Assembly (NCBI GenBank): GCA_019359715.1
Contig: JAHHGS010000101.1
Coordinates: 1 to 45,247, forward strand
Direction: 5' to 3'
Origin: Aphanocapsa sp. GSE-SYN-MK-11-07L
GTDB lineage: Bacteria; Cyanobacteriota; Cyanobacteriia; Thermosynechococcales; Thermosynechococcaceae
DNA: 45,247 nucleotides
In this document: positions 17,932 through 26,528 of the stretch, in pieces
How positions within the stretch are numbered: position 1 is the first letter of the stretch
Layout: each line of letters opens with the position of its first letter
The notes under the pieces: generated by a model
Database searches by the model: none
What the model was told of the DNA's origin: nothing
Seen by the model: the letters and a program-made list of their open reading frames with translations, nothing else
Position numbers and translations under genes: made by a program

Positions 17932-19044
17932 CTAGTCAACTGCCCCAAGGTTAGCTAACCTAGATCTCTCTGGTAAGTAACCTTCCACCAAGCAATCATC
18001 GCCAATTGCTTGCCAGCGGACTCGCTCTAGCGTTAGGGCTTCCGTCATTGAGGTTAAGCCCAACTCCCCGACTGGCGAAGGCGCTGCTTCACCGCCAATG
18101 ATTTTAGGCGCAATAAAAGCCCAAACTTTTTGAATGACTCCTTCGGCGATCGCCCTAGCGGCCAGACGCCCACCGCATTCCCACAGCACCACCGCTAACC
18201 CTCGCTGATAGAGGTAGTCCATGACGCTGGCGGGGCTGAGATGTTCCAGGGCCACGACTTCTACCCCCAGACCTTGGAGCTCCAGCAGCAGAGGCGAAGA
18301 ACATCCCACCTCTGTTAAGACCAGCGTTGGTGCAGTCTGGGTTTGCCACAAATAAGCGTCAGGCGGTAAATCCAGAGATTTGCTCATCACAATCCGGAGC
18401 GGATTGTGGCGATCGCTCTGGTGAGTCGTCAATTGCGGGTTGTCGCGGCGGACGGTGTTGCCGCCAACGATCACAGCATCACAGGTCGCCCGCAGTTGAT
18501 GGACTGCGGTGCGGGCCGACGGCGCCGTCACCCAGGCACTATGACCGCTAGAGGTGGCAATCTTGCCATCCAGGGTCATGGCGTATTTGAGAATTCCCAA
18601 TGGGCGCTGGTGCAACACTCGCTGGATAAAGCCTTCATTTAGGTCTCGACAGTCAGCTTCTGCAATCCCAACTACAACCTCAATCCCCGCCTCCCGCAAA
18701 CGAGCGACGCCACTGCCAGCCACGCGCGGGTCGGGGTCAATCATGCCTACCACCACTTTGGCAATTCCAGCTTTAATCACCGCTTCTGAGCAGGGAGGAG
18801 TGCGCCCATAGTGATTGCAGGGTTCGAGGTTGACATAAAGCGTTGCCCCTCGGGCCCGATTTTGGGCTGGATCATCAGCTCCGGCTGCCCGCAGGGCAAA
18901 AACTTCGGCATGGGGCTGTCCAGCCTGCGGATGGTAGCCCTCCCCGACAATTTGACCTTCCTTAACGATCACGCATCCCACCAGCGGGTTGGGTGCCGTC
19001 TGCCCCCACGCTTGGCGGGCTAAGACCAAGCATCGTTGCATCAT
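17932..19044 (-). CDS. ribD: Bifunctional riboflavin biosynthesis deaminase/reductase
   Basis: Catalyses the second and third steps of riboflavin synthesis. The N-terminal cytidine-deaminase-type domain shows the zinc site HAEVFAL and PCNHYGRTPPC. The C-terminal dihydrofolate-reductase-fold domain begins near ILKYAMTLDGKIAT and contains VIVGGNTVRRDNP. 370 residues, normal. The first ATG is followed at once by a second ATG. The upstream frame closes within about 60 bp, so the start cannot be much further out. Confidence 0.95.
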   Translation of the reverse strand: MMQRCLVLARQAWGQTAPNPLVGCVIVKEGQIVGEGYHPQAGQPHAEVFALRAAGADDPAQNRARGATLYVNLEPCNHYGRTPPCSEAVIKAGIAKVVVGMIDPDPRVAGSGVARLREAGIEVVVGIAEADCRDLNEGFIQRVLHQRPLGILKYAMTLDGKIATSSGHSAWVTAPSARTAVHQLRATCDAVIVGGNTVRRDNPQLTTHQSDRHNPLRIVMSKSLDLPPDAYLWQTQTAPTLVLTEVGCSSPLLLELQGLGVEVVALEHLSPASVMDYLYQRGLAVVLWECGGRLAARAIAEGVIQKVWAFIAPKIIGGEAAPSPVGELGLTSMTEALTLERVRWQAIGDDCLVEGYLPERSRLANLGAVD

Positions 19045-19230
19045 GGCCTGGTCTTGCTCAACTGAGGTTGTGTGCGTTTGACTGAAAATACCTTTACCCT
19101 AATGAGATAACAGTGGTTTGGCAGCGGAGAAAATAATTTGAAGTCGCGTCGGCAAAGTCCGCAGGCTCAAAAATTATCCCGACTAAAGATGGTTGAGTTC
19201 TCACCAGTGTAATCGCAGGAGTGGTGTTCT

Positions 19231-19737
19231 GTGGCTCGTTCCAAGTCAAATCAAATGACTTTCTCTACCATTCCCTGGTGGCGGCGGTTTCCCTGGTTGC
19301 CAGCCTTTCTAGCGGGTCTGGCTTATATGCTCTTAGGCTGGCATTTATCAGTCTTTGACATTTTTTGGGAAATTGGCGCTTTTATTGGTGCGATCGCCCT
19401 CACAACTGCGCTGATTTGGGGCGGCGGTGGGATTGCCCGGCTGCTGCGATTGGGTCCGCGCAGTATTTTTACAATGCTGTTGCTGAGCGCAGCGGTGACA
19501 CTGGCAGTGATTGCCTCCTCTGTGTTTGCGCTGATTGTGATTGTGCTAGCAGCCGAAGCGTTGGCCAGAGTGGAGATGAAATCCCTCGGATTTGGACCGA
19601 TTTCAACCTTAAGTACCCTGACGGTGATTGCGGCGATCGGACTGAGTGCCGGCTGGATCTGGGGACATTACTTCCCCAGTAGTACTTACTGGTTAATGAG
19701 CGGCACTAGAAACTTTTTCTGGGATCTGATTGCCTAA
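19231..19737 (+). CDS. Multi-pass membrane protein, unknown function
   Basis: 168 residues, mostly hydrophobic, with four to five predicted helices (about 22-40, 45-65, 80-115, 123-145). A GTG start is chosen because AGGAG lies eight bases upstream; an ATG eight codons in is the alternative. The ends (PWWRRFPWLPAFLAG and GTRNFFWDLIA) look like those of a cyanobacterium-specific hypothetical family. No motif reveals a role. Confidence 0.7.
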   Translation: MARSKSNQMTFSTIPWWRRFPWLPAFLAGLAYMLLGWHLSVFDIFWEIGAFIGAIALTTALIWGGGGIARLLRLGPRSIFTMLLLSAAVTLAVIASSVFALIVIVLAAEALARVEMKSLGFGPISTLSTLTVIAAIGLSAGWIWGHYFPSSTYWLMSGTRNFFWDLIA

Positions 19738-19868
19738 TCATGGCTAGAATATAAGGATGAATGACGGAGTAACTTACGCTAGCGACTGCCAAACTGGGCT
19801 TGCCAAGCTGCGATCGAACCGGAAAGTCAGGTTTGTCCCCGAGAAAGTCTTTCAAAAAGTCAATCATT

Positions 19869-19908
19869 GGTCTAGACTTCATGCAAAGGTCTAGACAAAG
19901 GTCTTGAT
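19869..19908 (+). repeat. GGTCTAGAC direct repeats upstream of the DUF6679-like gene
   Basis: GGTCTAGAC occurs at 19869-19877 and 19889-19897, with a variant GGTCTTGAT at 19900-19908. Each exact copy contains the palindrome TCTAGA. They lie 100-140 bp upstream of the next start codon in a 270-bp gene-free stretch, a position compatible with an operator. Confidence 0.35.
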
Positions 19909-20007
19909 TGTAGTGACCTGGGTCGGACAGTGGTATGCTCCATCTAAAATCATCCGCCCCCAGAGCTTACTTGCAGTTGCCTAAATTCAGTTCAGGAGAA
20001 CTACCCT

Positions 20008-20319
20008 ATGCTACACCGCAAGCTTTACCAACTCTATAACGACGGCCAGGAAGTCTGGATTTACTTGCGGGATCAGCAGCGATACGTCGAACGCGCCCGG
20101 ATTATTGACATTGAGGGTGATCTGGTGACGCTGAGGTATGAAACCGAAGAAGAAGACGAAGTTTGCTCCTGGGAAGACATGGTGCGAATCGAAAGTATTG
20201 GTGCGATTACCCGTAAGTTAGCGGCTGTCCCCAAAGGCAATGTCGAACCCCTCGTCTCGGACGACTGCCCAGAGACAGAGCAAATCCCCAATCCTTCTTC
20301 AGATGCCAGTTTAGATTAG
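20008..20319 (+). CDS. Small conserved cyanobacterial protein (DUF6679-like)
   Basis: 103 residues without membrane segments. The conserved body runs LYNDGQEVWIYLRDQQRYVERARIIDIEGD through YETEEEDEVCSWEDMVRIESIGAI to the short tail VSDDCPETEQI. I recognise this as a cyanobacterium-specific family of unknown function, I believe DUF6679; the number is from memory. CAGGAG precedes the ATG by nine bases. The pentapeptide-repeat gene follows 14 bp later and is probably cotranscribed. Confidence 0.8.
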   Translation: MLHRKLYQLYNDGQEVWIYLRDQQRYVERARIIDIEGDLVTLRYETEEEDEVCSWEDMVRIESIGAITRKLAAVPKGNVEPLVSDDCPETEQIPNPSSDASLD

Positions 20320-20333
20320 GTGAGCCAATCCAG

Positions 20334-20807
20334 ATGAAGCAAAAATTGTCGAGCACCTTGGGGGCGATCGCCGCTCTGTCTTTGGTCGGCTGGGGCCAGG
20401 TTGCTCAAGCTGCTGATCCGGCTCAGCTTGATCAACTTCGTCGCACCAAGAAATGCCCTGGCTGCGACCTTAGCTACGCCAAGTTGCGGGGAGTCAACTT
20501 GAGTGGAGCTGACTTGAGCGGCGCTAATCTGAATGTTGCGAATCTGCGCGGAGCCAACCTGAGTGGAGCAAATCTGACCGGCGCTAACCTGAATTTGACC
20601 GATTTGACCCGAACGAATTTGACGGGGGCCAACCTGACCCAGGCTACCTTAGTCTTTGCCCGACTCCGCCGCACGACCTTCGACAATGCCAACTTGACCA
20701 GTGCTATTTTGGGTGGTTTAGAGCGATTTGCTCACACCCGCAGCTTCCAAGATGCCATTTTGCCGAATGGCACCAAGGCTTTTGCTCCACCGGCTCGGCA
20801 GAAATAA
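20334..20807 (+). CDS. Secreted pentapeptide-repeat protein
   Basis: 157 residues. A signal peptide (residues 1-26, ending VAQAAD) suggests thylakoid lumen or periplasm. A CPGCDL segment is followed by about 14 tandem A(D/N)LXX pentapeptides (residues 48-125, for example GANLSGANLTGANLN) forming a right-handed quadrilateral helix, and a C-terminal cap. The two Cys before the repeats could form a disulfide. Lumenal pentapeptide proteins of cyanobacteria have unclear roles. Confidence 0.88.
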   Translation: MKQKLSSTLGAIAALSLVGWGQVAQAADPAQLDQLRRTKKCPGCDLSYAKLRGVNLSGADLSGANLNVANLRGANLSGANLTGANLNLTDLTRTNLTGANLTQATLVFARLRRTTFDNANLTSAILGGLERFAHTRSFQDAILPNGTKAFAPPARQK

Positions 20808-20888
20808 CCAGCCCCGCCAAAGATCAATGTCTGACCCGCAATATGACGCAAGCCCTCAGCCAGTTTTTAGCTTACATCCAGAGGCCGG

Positions 20889-22469
20889 ATGCCTAGAGCC
20901 AGGAAATTAAGGCAAGCAGCGATCGTCTCTGTTGGGCGTTGGGTGCTGCTTATTTTGCTATTGTGGGGCGGACTGAGTTGGGGCATTAACTGGGGAAGCA
21001 GCCCTGCCTGGGCGCGGGCGATCGGCTCTGAATCAACCCCCAGCTCAATTCAGCCCTATCTAGAGCAAGCCCAGGCGCAAGTGACTGAGTTTACGCTCAA
21101 AAATGGGCTAAAGTTTATTGTCTTGGAGCGTCACCGAGCGCCCGTCGTTTCATTTCTAACCTACGCCAATGTGGGGGGAGTAGATGAACCAACTGGGCAA
21201 ACCGGGGTGGCTCATTACCTGGAACATTTGGCGTTTAAGGGAACTCGCCAGATTGGGACTCGCGATTACAGCGCCGAAAAACCGCTGTTAGAGCAGCAAG
21301 ATCAGCTATTTGAACAAATTAAAGCAGCCCAGACCGTCGGTAAAACAGCGACTCAACTGCAAACTCAGTTTGCTGAACTAGAAGCCAAGTCCAGCCAATA
21401 CGTGATTCAAAATCAACTGGCCCAGATTGTTGGTCAAGCGGGTGGGGTGGGGTTAAATGCCAATACCTCTAGCGAAGCGACTCGCTATTTTTACAGTTTT
21501 CCCTCGAATAAGCTGGAACTTTGGATGTCACTGGAATCGGAGCGGTTTTTAGAGCCAGTTTTCCGGGAATTCTTCCAAGAAAAAGAAGTAATTCTGGAAG
21601 AGCGACGAATGCGAACTGAAAATTCGCCGCTGGGCCAAATGATGGAAGCTTTTTTAGCGACTGCCTTTACCGTTCATCCCTACCGCCGCCCGGTAATTGG
21701 CTCGACCGCAGACATTCGGAACCTGAGCCGCCCTCAAGTTGAGAAATTTTTTGCCACTTACTACGTACCGAATAATCTGGCGATCGCCATTGTTGGTGAT
21801 GTTGACCCCCAACAGGTCAAACGCCAGGCTCAAATTTACTTTGGTCGCTTCCAGCCTGGCTCGCCTCCCTCCGCTACAACGGTTGTTGAGCCTGCCCAAA
21901 CTGAAACCAAACAAGTTACCCTGCGATTAGCTTCTCAACCCTGGTATTTCGAGGGCTATCACAGTCGAGCTATCAATGATCCTGATTATGTCGTGGATGA
22001 GATGATTGTGAGTCTGCTCAGTCAGGGTCGCACGTCTCGCCTATACGAGTCTCTGGTCTCAACTCAAAGACTGGCCCTAGCAGCTCAGGGGTCGAACGGG
22101 TTTCCGGGCAATAAGTACCCCAACCTGATGCTGTTTTATGCCCTGACCGCGCCAGGGCACAGCGTCGATCAAGTCGCGACGGCTCTTCATCAAGAAATCG
22201 ATCGCCTGCGGACTGAGCCTGTCTCGGCAAGCGAGTTAGAGCGAGTCCAAAAACAAGCCCGGGCCGGTCTACTGCAAGCCCTAGACTCCAACGAGGGCAT
22301 GGGCAGGCTGCTGCTGGAGTACCAGGTCAAAACGGGCGACTGGCGCAATTTATTCAAGCAATTAGAGGCGATCGCTGCTGTTACTCCGGCTGATATTCAG
22401 CGGGTCGCTCAAGCCACCTTTACCCCAGCCAATCGAACAATTGGCAAGATTTTGCCCCAAAGCAGCTAA
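20889..22469 (+). CDS. M16 zinc peptidase, catalytic subunit
   Basis: 526 residues with an N-terminal signal/anchor (about 14-42). The inverted zinc motif HxxEH is present as His109-Tyr-Leu-Glu112-His113 in GVAHYLEHLAFKGT, with the downstream Glu expected in the NANTSSEATRYFY region. Two M16 half-domains follow, so it is a classical bacterial processing-peptidase-like enzyme acting outside the cytoplasmic face. Its natural partner is the second M16 protein at 24944, from which it is separated by an accessory block. Confidence 0.93.
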   Translation: MPRARKLRQAAIVSVGRWVLLILLLWGGLSWGINWGSSPAWARAIGSESTPSSIQPYLEQAQAQVTEFTLKNGLKFIVLERHRAPVVSFLTYANVGGVDEPTGQTGVAHYLEHLAFKGTRQIGTRDYSAEKPLLEQQDQLFEQIKAAQTVGKTATQLQTQFAELEAKSSQYVIQNQLAQIVGQAGGVGLNANTSSEATRYFYSFPSNKLELWMSLESERFLEPVFREFFQEKEVILEERRMRTENSPLGQMMEAFLATAFTVHPYRRPVIGSTADIRNLSRPQVEKFFATYYVPNNLAIAIVGDVDPQQVKRQAQIYFGRFQPGSPPSATTVVEPAQTETKQVTLRLASQPWYFEGYHSRAINDPDYVVDEMIVSLLSQGRTSRLYESLVSTQRLALAAQGSNGFPGNKYPNLMLFYALTAPGHSVDQVATALHQEIDRLRTEPVSASELERVQKQARAGLLQALDSNEGMGRLLLEYQVKTGDWRNLFKQLEAIAAVTPADIQRVAQATFTPANRTIGKILPQSS

Positions 22470-22505
22470 GCTTACGGGTAAGTTTGAATTCATGTCGAGT
22501 TAATC

Positions 22506-22760
22506 TCAGTAGTGGTAACGCAGTTGAGCGATCAATAGACCGTCTTTATCAACTTTGTAAATGAAGCGATGTTCTTCGTCAATTCGACGCGACCAGTAGC
22601 CAGAGAGTCCGTGTTTTAAGGGTTCGGGCTTACCAATTCCTTCAAAGGGATTACGCTGGATTTCTTGCACCAAGGCATTGATTCGTTTTAGCATCTTTCG
22701 ATCAGTATTTTGCCAGTACAAGTAGTCTTCCCATGCTTGCTCTGAGAAGATTAGCTTCAC
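22506..22760 (-). CDS. yoeB: YoeB toxin, ribosome-dependent mRNA interferase
   Basis: 84 residues, exactly the length of E. coli YoeB. The catalytic residues known there fall at the same positions here: Glu46, Arg65 and His83. The ending is LIAQLRYHY. The toxin would cleave mRNA in the ribosomal A site. Its start overlaps the antitoxin stop by four bases, the usual coupling of such modules. It appears intact. Confidence 0.95.
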   Translation of the reverse strand: MKLIFSEQAWEDYLYWQNTDRKMLKRINALVQEIQRNPFEGIGKPEPLKHGLSGYWSRRIDEEHRFIYKVDKDGLLIAQLRYHY

Positions 22761-23008
22761 TCGATGAGCTCCCTGGCCGTTCCACCACCAGATTCAAGTT
22801 CTGCGATCGCTGCTAATAGTCGGCGGGCATTCTTAGGACTTCTGAGCAGATAAGCCGTCTCTTCCAGAGCCTGATAATCTTCTAGGGAGAGCATCACCAC
22901 TGAGCGTTCGTTTTTGCGAGTAATGATTACAGCAGCATGATCATCACAGACGCTCTCCATGAGCTTGGCCAAATTGCCACGAGCGTGAGTGTAGGAGATT
23001 GCATCCAT
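22757..23008 (-). CDS. yefM: YefM (Phd/YefM) antitoxin
   Basis: 83 residues, N-terminal DNA-binding fold (MDAISYTHARGNLAKLMESVCDDHAAVIITRK) and C-terminal toxin-neutralising segment. It neutralises the YoeB toxin encoded immediately downstream and represses their shared promoter. A palindrome with the TGTACA core lies 24 bp upstream of its start. Confidence 0.95.
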   Translation of the reverse strand: MDAISYTHARGNLAKLMESVCDDHAAVIITRKNERSVVMLSLEDYQALEETAYLLRSPKNARRLLAAIAELESGGGTARELIE

Positions 23009-23031
23009 AAGTACTTTTACTTGCTACTGCC

Positions 23032-23048
23032 GTACAGGTAACTGTACA
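23032..23048 (-). promoter_or_regulatory. YefM operator palindrome
   Basis: GTACAG-GTAA-CTGTAC is a perfect 6-4-6 inverted repeat at 23032-23047, containing TGTACA at 23043-23048. TGTACA is the core of the palindromes bound by E. coli YefM-YoeB. It lies 24 bp upstream of the yefM start codon. Confidence 0.6.
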
Positions 23049-23099
23049 CTAACACATCTAACTGGGTTATCTAATTCAATGCGCTCAAACCAACGATAG

Positions 23100-23693
23100 T
23101 TAGTCCTTAGGGGCTTCTTTGAGCAACAGATGCAGGGCGCGATGAACGTAGGCTGACCACGATTCATCTGTCGGCTGAAAAATCAGCGCGTAGAGCATGA
23201 TGCCACTGATCGCATCAAAGACTAAGCCCGGATCTAAATCTGGTTGGATCTGCTGTCTGGCTTTGGCCCGCTCAATCACAATCGCAAAGGCTTGGCGGCG
23301 GGGTTGCAGATATTTTGTCCAGTAGGTTTGGGCGAACTGAGCGTTGCTGGCGGCACTGCTGATAATCATCGCAACTGTTTTTCTGCCCAGGGGATTCAGG
23401 GTAATTTGGGCCGCATTCTCAATGAGCTGCTCAATGTCTTGCCAAAAATCCCCCGTGTCTGGAATCACAACGTCTTGCCGGACGCTTTCGATCGCATCGG
23501 CCACCAATTCAGCTTTGCTGTCATAGCGACGATAGATCGTGGTTTTGCCAACTTTAGCCCGCGCGGCGATCGCCTCAATGCTGATCGCATCAAAGCCAAT
23601 CTCTGCAAGCAACCCTGGAGTTGCTTGCAGGATCGCTTGATCAGATTGGTGACTGCGCGGTCTTCCCAGCCGCTTTTTAGCCAGTTCAGACAT
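23100..23693 (-). CDS. TetR/AcrR-family transcriptional regulator
   Basis: 197 residues. The N-terminal helix-turn-helix occupies about residues 15-62 (ILQATPGLLAEIGFDAISIEAIAARAKVGKTTIYRRYDSKAEL). The C-terminal ligand domain has the TetR_C pattern of the AefR/CprB-like groups. It is divergent from the gene at 23733, with only 39 bp between start codons and a palindrome in that gap, so it probably represses both. Confidence 0.93.
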   Translation of the reverse strand: MSELAKKRLGRPRSHQSDQAILQATPGLLAEIGFDAISIEAIAARAKVGKTTIYRRYDSKAELVADAIESVRQDVVIPDTGDFWQDIEQLIENAAQITLNPLGRKTVAMIISSAASNAQFAQTYWTKYLQPRRQAFAIVIERAKARQQIQPDLDPGLVFDAISGIMLYALIFQPTDESWSAYVHRALHLLLKEAPKD

Positions 23694-23706
23694 CAGTGCT
23701 ATTATT

Positions 23707-23723
23707 TACGAAACGGCTTCGTA
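23707..23723. promoter_or_regulatory. TetR-type operator in a divergent promoter gap
   Basis: TACGAA-ACGGC-TTCGTA is a perfect 6-5-6 inverted repeat centred between the two divergent start codons (23693 on the minus strand and 23733 on the plus strand). Operators of TetR-family repressors commonly have this size and place. Confidence 0.55.
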
Positions 23724-23732
23724 TCGAAATGC

Positions 23733-24218
23733 ATGAACCACCGGACTCGCCCTTGCTACATCCATAAAAACAGCACTCAAACCCTCCGGCAAGGATTAGA
23801 CGAGTACTATGCCGTCAATCCCAATGTCACCGATCCGAGGCAATTACCACCAGAATTTGCCAAAATTTTGCTAGCCCATGATGTCTCGCATGTTGTGCTG
23901 GCCTGTGACACTGACATGTACGACGAAATTAAGCTTTTGCCGCTGGGCTTTTGGACGAGTGATTCTAAGCTTAGCGACTACATCCGCACCAACCGAGATC
24001 CAACCATCAAGCCAGCCATTCAAATTATGTACGATGACCTGATTAAACAGCATGGCGTGGTTTGGCTCTACAGCTCAATTTTGCTGGTTTTACCAAGGCT
24101 CTTGCCAGAATTAGTAGCTATGTGGTTCAAAACCCGTGGAGCGCGGCAATATTATCCATTTCTTAATTATGAGCCTCTGCTTGATCTTTACTCTGCGAGA
24201 GATTCGGCAACGGTTTAA
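23733..24218 (+). CDS. COQ4-like hypothetical protein
   Basis: 161 residues. AHDVSHVVLACDTDMYDEIKL (about residues 50-70) has the HDxxH metal-site pattern and downstream acidic residues reminiscent of COQ4, which acts in ubiquinone synthesis. Cyanobacteria make plastoquinone instead, so the function is uncertain. A C-terminal hydrophobic segment (GVVWLYSSILLVLPRLLPELVA) may be membrane-associated. The ATG at 23733 is chosen because the longer open frame runs antisense to the TetR gene. Probably the target of that repressor. Confidence 0.6.
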   Translation: MNHRTRPCYIHKNSTQTLRQGLDEYYAVNPNVTDPRQLPPEFAKILLAHDVSHVVLACDTDMYDEIKLLPLGFWTSDSKLSDYIRTNRDPTIKPAIQIMYDDLIKQHGVVWLYSSILLVLPRLLPELVAMWFKTRGARQYYPFLNYEPLLDLYSARDSATV

Positions 24219-24309
24219 CCTCTTGCCCTTGATAAAATAAGCTATTCTGCTTTCTATACAGATTTGATCAAATCAGTCTGGAATAGCGACATCCATAGGG
24301 ATTGAGCCG

Positions 24310-24894
24310 ATGACAACGACTTTGCGCTCAGAGATTGCCCCCATTCTCAGCTTAGAAGATTGGCTGAATCATCCGCCTGAAAATTCCGAGTGGGTTGATG
24401 GCAAATTAGTCAATAAGCATCCTCAAATCTGGGTAGATGGTGAACCCTTCGCAACAGACGGTATGACCCTTAAGCACAGTCGAATTCAAGCTAAGCTGGG
24501 TTACGCTTGGGCTAGCTACGCAGAATCAACTGGACAAGGTGGGGTTGTCTATACCGAAGCTCCCTGCCGCACGCACAAGCAAGGGCGATCGCCAGATGTT
24601 GCTTACCTGACACCAGAATTAGTCGCTCAGTTTGGTAACGAAAAAGTCCTGCCTCAGAGTTTTCCATTCAGCGCTGAGATTGCCTCTCCGACAGACTTTG
24701 CCGAAGACCTGATTACTAAAGCTCAAGAGTATTTACAGTCGAAGGGGTTAGAAGTCTGGTTAGTTTTCCCGGAAGCAGGCTGGGTGATTGTCTTGACGGC
24801 GACTACAAGACAGATTTTTATTGGGGCTGAAGTGATCAGCACGCAAGTTATTTTGCCCGGTTTTAAGATCAGAGTTGATCAATTGCTGGCTTAA
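24310..24894 (+). CDS. Uma2-family (DUF820) putative nuclease
   Basis: 194 residues with the PD-(D/E)XK-like core of Uma2 proteins: ENSEWVDGKLV at the N-terminus, the SPDVAYLTPE acidic strand, and EIASPTDFAEDLITKAQEYLQSKGLEVWLVFPE carrying the conserved Glu and Lys. This family is strongly expanded in cyanobacterial genomes; its substrate is unproved. It sits in the accessory block between the two M16 genes. Confidence 0.88.
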   Translation: MTTTLRSEIAPILSLEDWLNHPPENSEWVDGKLVNKHPQIWVDGEPFATDGMTLKHSRIQAKLGYAWASYAESTGQGGVVYTEAPCRTHKQGRSPDVAYLTPELVAQFGNEKVLPQSFPFSAEIASPTDFAEDLITKAQEYLQSKGLEVWLVFPEAGWVIVLTATTRQIFIGAEVISTQVILPGFKIRVDQLLA

Positions 24895-24943
24895 AAAATC
24901 GGAATTATGTTTGGCGAGAAAGTAAAGTGTGCGAGAAGGCAAA

Positions 24944-26416
24944 ATGCATCATAACTACCGACCTGTGAGCAAGCTGATCGCGCTCCTAGTTGTGCTTTTG
25001 CTCTGGTGGTGGGGGCTACCGGCCCAAGCGACTGAAGCCAAACACTATACCGAACTAGCGTTTCCACCTTTGCAAGAAGTGCGCCCGCCAGACTATAAGC
25101 GCTTCCAGCTTCAGAATGGATTGACGGTCTACCTGATGGAAGACCACGAATGGCCGCTGGTGCGGGGCAGTGTGTTAGTGCGGACGGGCGATCGCTGGGA
25201 GCCTGCCGAAAAAGTAGGTCTAGCTAGCTTAACTGGAGATGTGCTGCGAACGGGCGGCACTCAGCAGCATTCACCGGAGGAGTTGAACCAGATCTTAGAG
25301 CAACGGGCAGCCGCGATCGAGGCGGGGATTGACAGCACCGTTGGCAGCGTTGGCTTTAGCGCCTTGAGCGAAGACTTGCCAACCGTGTTTGACCTGTTTG
25401 CCGAAGTCGTTCAAACCCCTGCCTTTGACTCTTCAAAATTGGAATTAGCCAAAACCCAAAACCAAGGGGCGATCGCCCGCCGCAACGACAATCCTGAAAG
25501 CATTGCCAACCGTGAATTCTACAAGCTGATTTATGGAGAATCTAGCCCCTACGCTCGCACAACCGAGTATGCCACCTTAGCCAACATCAGCCGGGCGGAT
25601 GTGCTGGGGTTTTATCAGCAGTATTTTCAGCCCCAGCAGATGATTCTGGGCATTGTAGGCGACTTTGACAGCCAGCAGATGCGATCGCGGCTGGAAGCCA
25701 AATTTGGCACCTGGCAACCAAGTCAGCCTCAGACTGCAATCCCGCCTCTCCCGACGGTTACAGCCGCTCAATCTGGCGGCGTGTTTGTAGTTGAGCAACC
25801 CCAACTCTCCCAAAGCAACGTCTTGCTGGGGCAACTGGGTGGCAAACTCGATAGTCCAGATGTGTTTGCCCTCTATGTCGTGAATGGTGTGATGAACGGG
25901 TTGGGCGGTCGGCTGGTCAATCAAGTGCGATCGCAGCAAGGTTTAGCTTACTCTGTCTATGCCTACTGGCAACCCCAATACGACTATCCAGGCGTATTTG
26001 TAGCCGGTGGGCAAACTCGCTCTCAGACAACGGTGCCGTTTATTCAATCGGTTAAAGCAGAGCTTAAAAAGCTGCAGACCAGCCCAATTACAGCGGATGA
26101 GCTGGCTCTAGCTAAAGATGCGATTCTCAATTCCTTTGTGTTTAACTTTCAAGATCCGAGCCAAACCCTGTATCGGCTGATGCGCTACGACTACTACGGC
26201 TATCCGAGCGATTTTTTGTTTCGCTACCAGCGGGGCGTTAAGGCAGTGGCGATCGCTGATGTGCAGCGGGTGGCCAAAACCTATCTCAAGCCCGATCAAA
26301 TGGTGACGTTAGTTGTAGGTAATACCCAGGCGATTCAACCGCCGCTGACCACCCTCAACCCCAATGTGGCCGCGATCGATGTAACAATTCCCCAACTGAA
26401 GGGCGCCGCCAGTTAA
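24944..26416 (+). CDS. M16-family peptidase-like protein, non-catalytic subunit
   Basis: 490 residues, N-terminal signal peptide ending PAQATEA. It aligns in layout with M16B proteins, but where the HxxEH zinc motif should be it reads VGLASLTGDVLRTGG, so it cannot bind zinc. The partner-subunit signature R-x(n)-GLAYSVYAYW (about residues 328-345) is retained. In other bacteria such proteins pair with an HxxEH subunit, here presumably the one at 20889. The ATG at 24944 follows GAGAAGGC; an in-frame GTG five codons upstream is less likely. Confidence 0.9.
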   Translation: MHHNYRPVSKLIALLVVLLLWWWGLPAQATEAKHYTELAFPPLQEVRPPDYKRFQLQNGLTVYLMEDHEWPLVRGSVLVRTGDRWEPAEKVGLASLTGDVLRTGGTQQHSPEELNQILEQRAAAIEAGIDSTVGSVGFSALSEDLPTVFDLFAEVVQTPAFDSSKLELAKTQNQGAIARRNDNPESIANREFYKLIYGESSPYARTTEYATLANISRADVLGFYQQYFQPQQMILGIVGDFDSQQMRSRLEAKFGTWQPSQPQTAIPPLPTVTAAQSGGVFVVEQPQLSQSNVLLGQLGGKLDSPDVFALYVVNGVMNGLGGRLVNQVRSQQGLAYSVYAYWQPQYDYPGVFVAGGQTRSQTTVPFIQSVKAELKKLQTSPITADELALAKDAILNSFVFNFQDPSQTLYRLMRYDYYGYPSDFLFRYQRGVKAVAIADVQRVAKTYLKPDQMVTLVVGNTQAIQPPLTTLNPNVAAIDVTIPQLKGAAS

Positions 26417-26528
26417 CTGCCAGCAATAAGAGTAGCTTATTTACACAATTTCCGGTATGTTTGGCTGACAAGGGTGACATTTGCGGCTGCAAAGCAACCG
26501 ACTTTTAACAGCAAAAATTCGCAGATTT

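Noticed and set aside
23244-23732. N-terminal half of a 324-codon plus-strand frame
   Set aside because: It is antisense to the well-supported TetR gene; only the part from the ATG at 23733 is kept.
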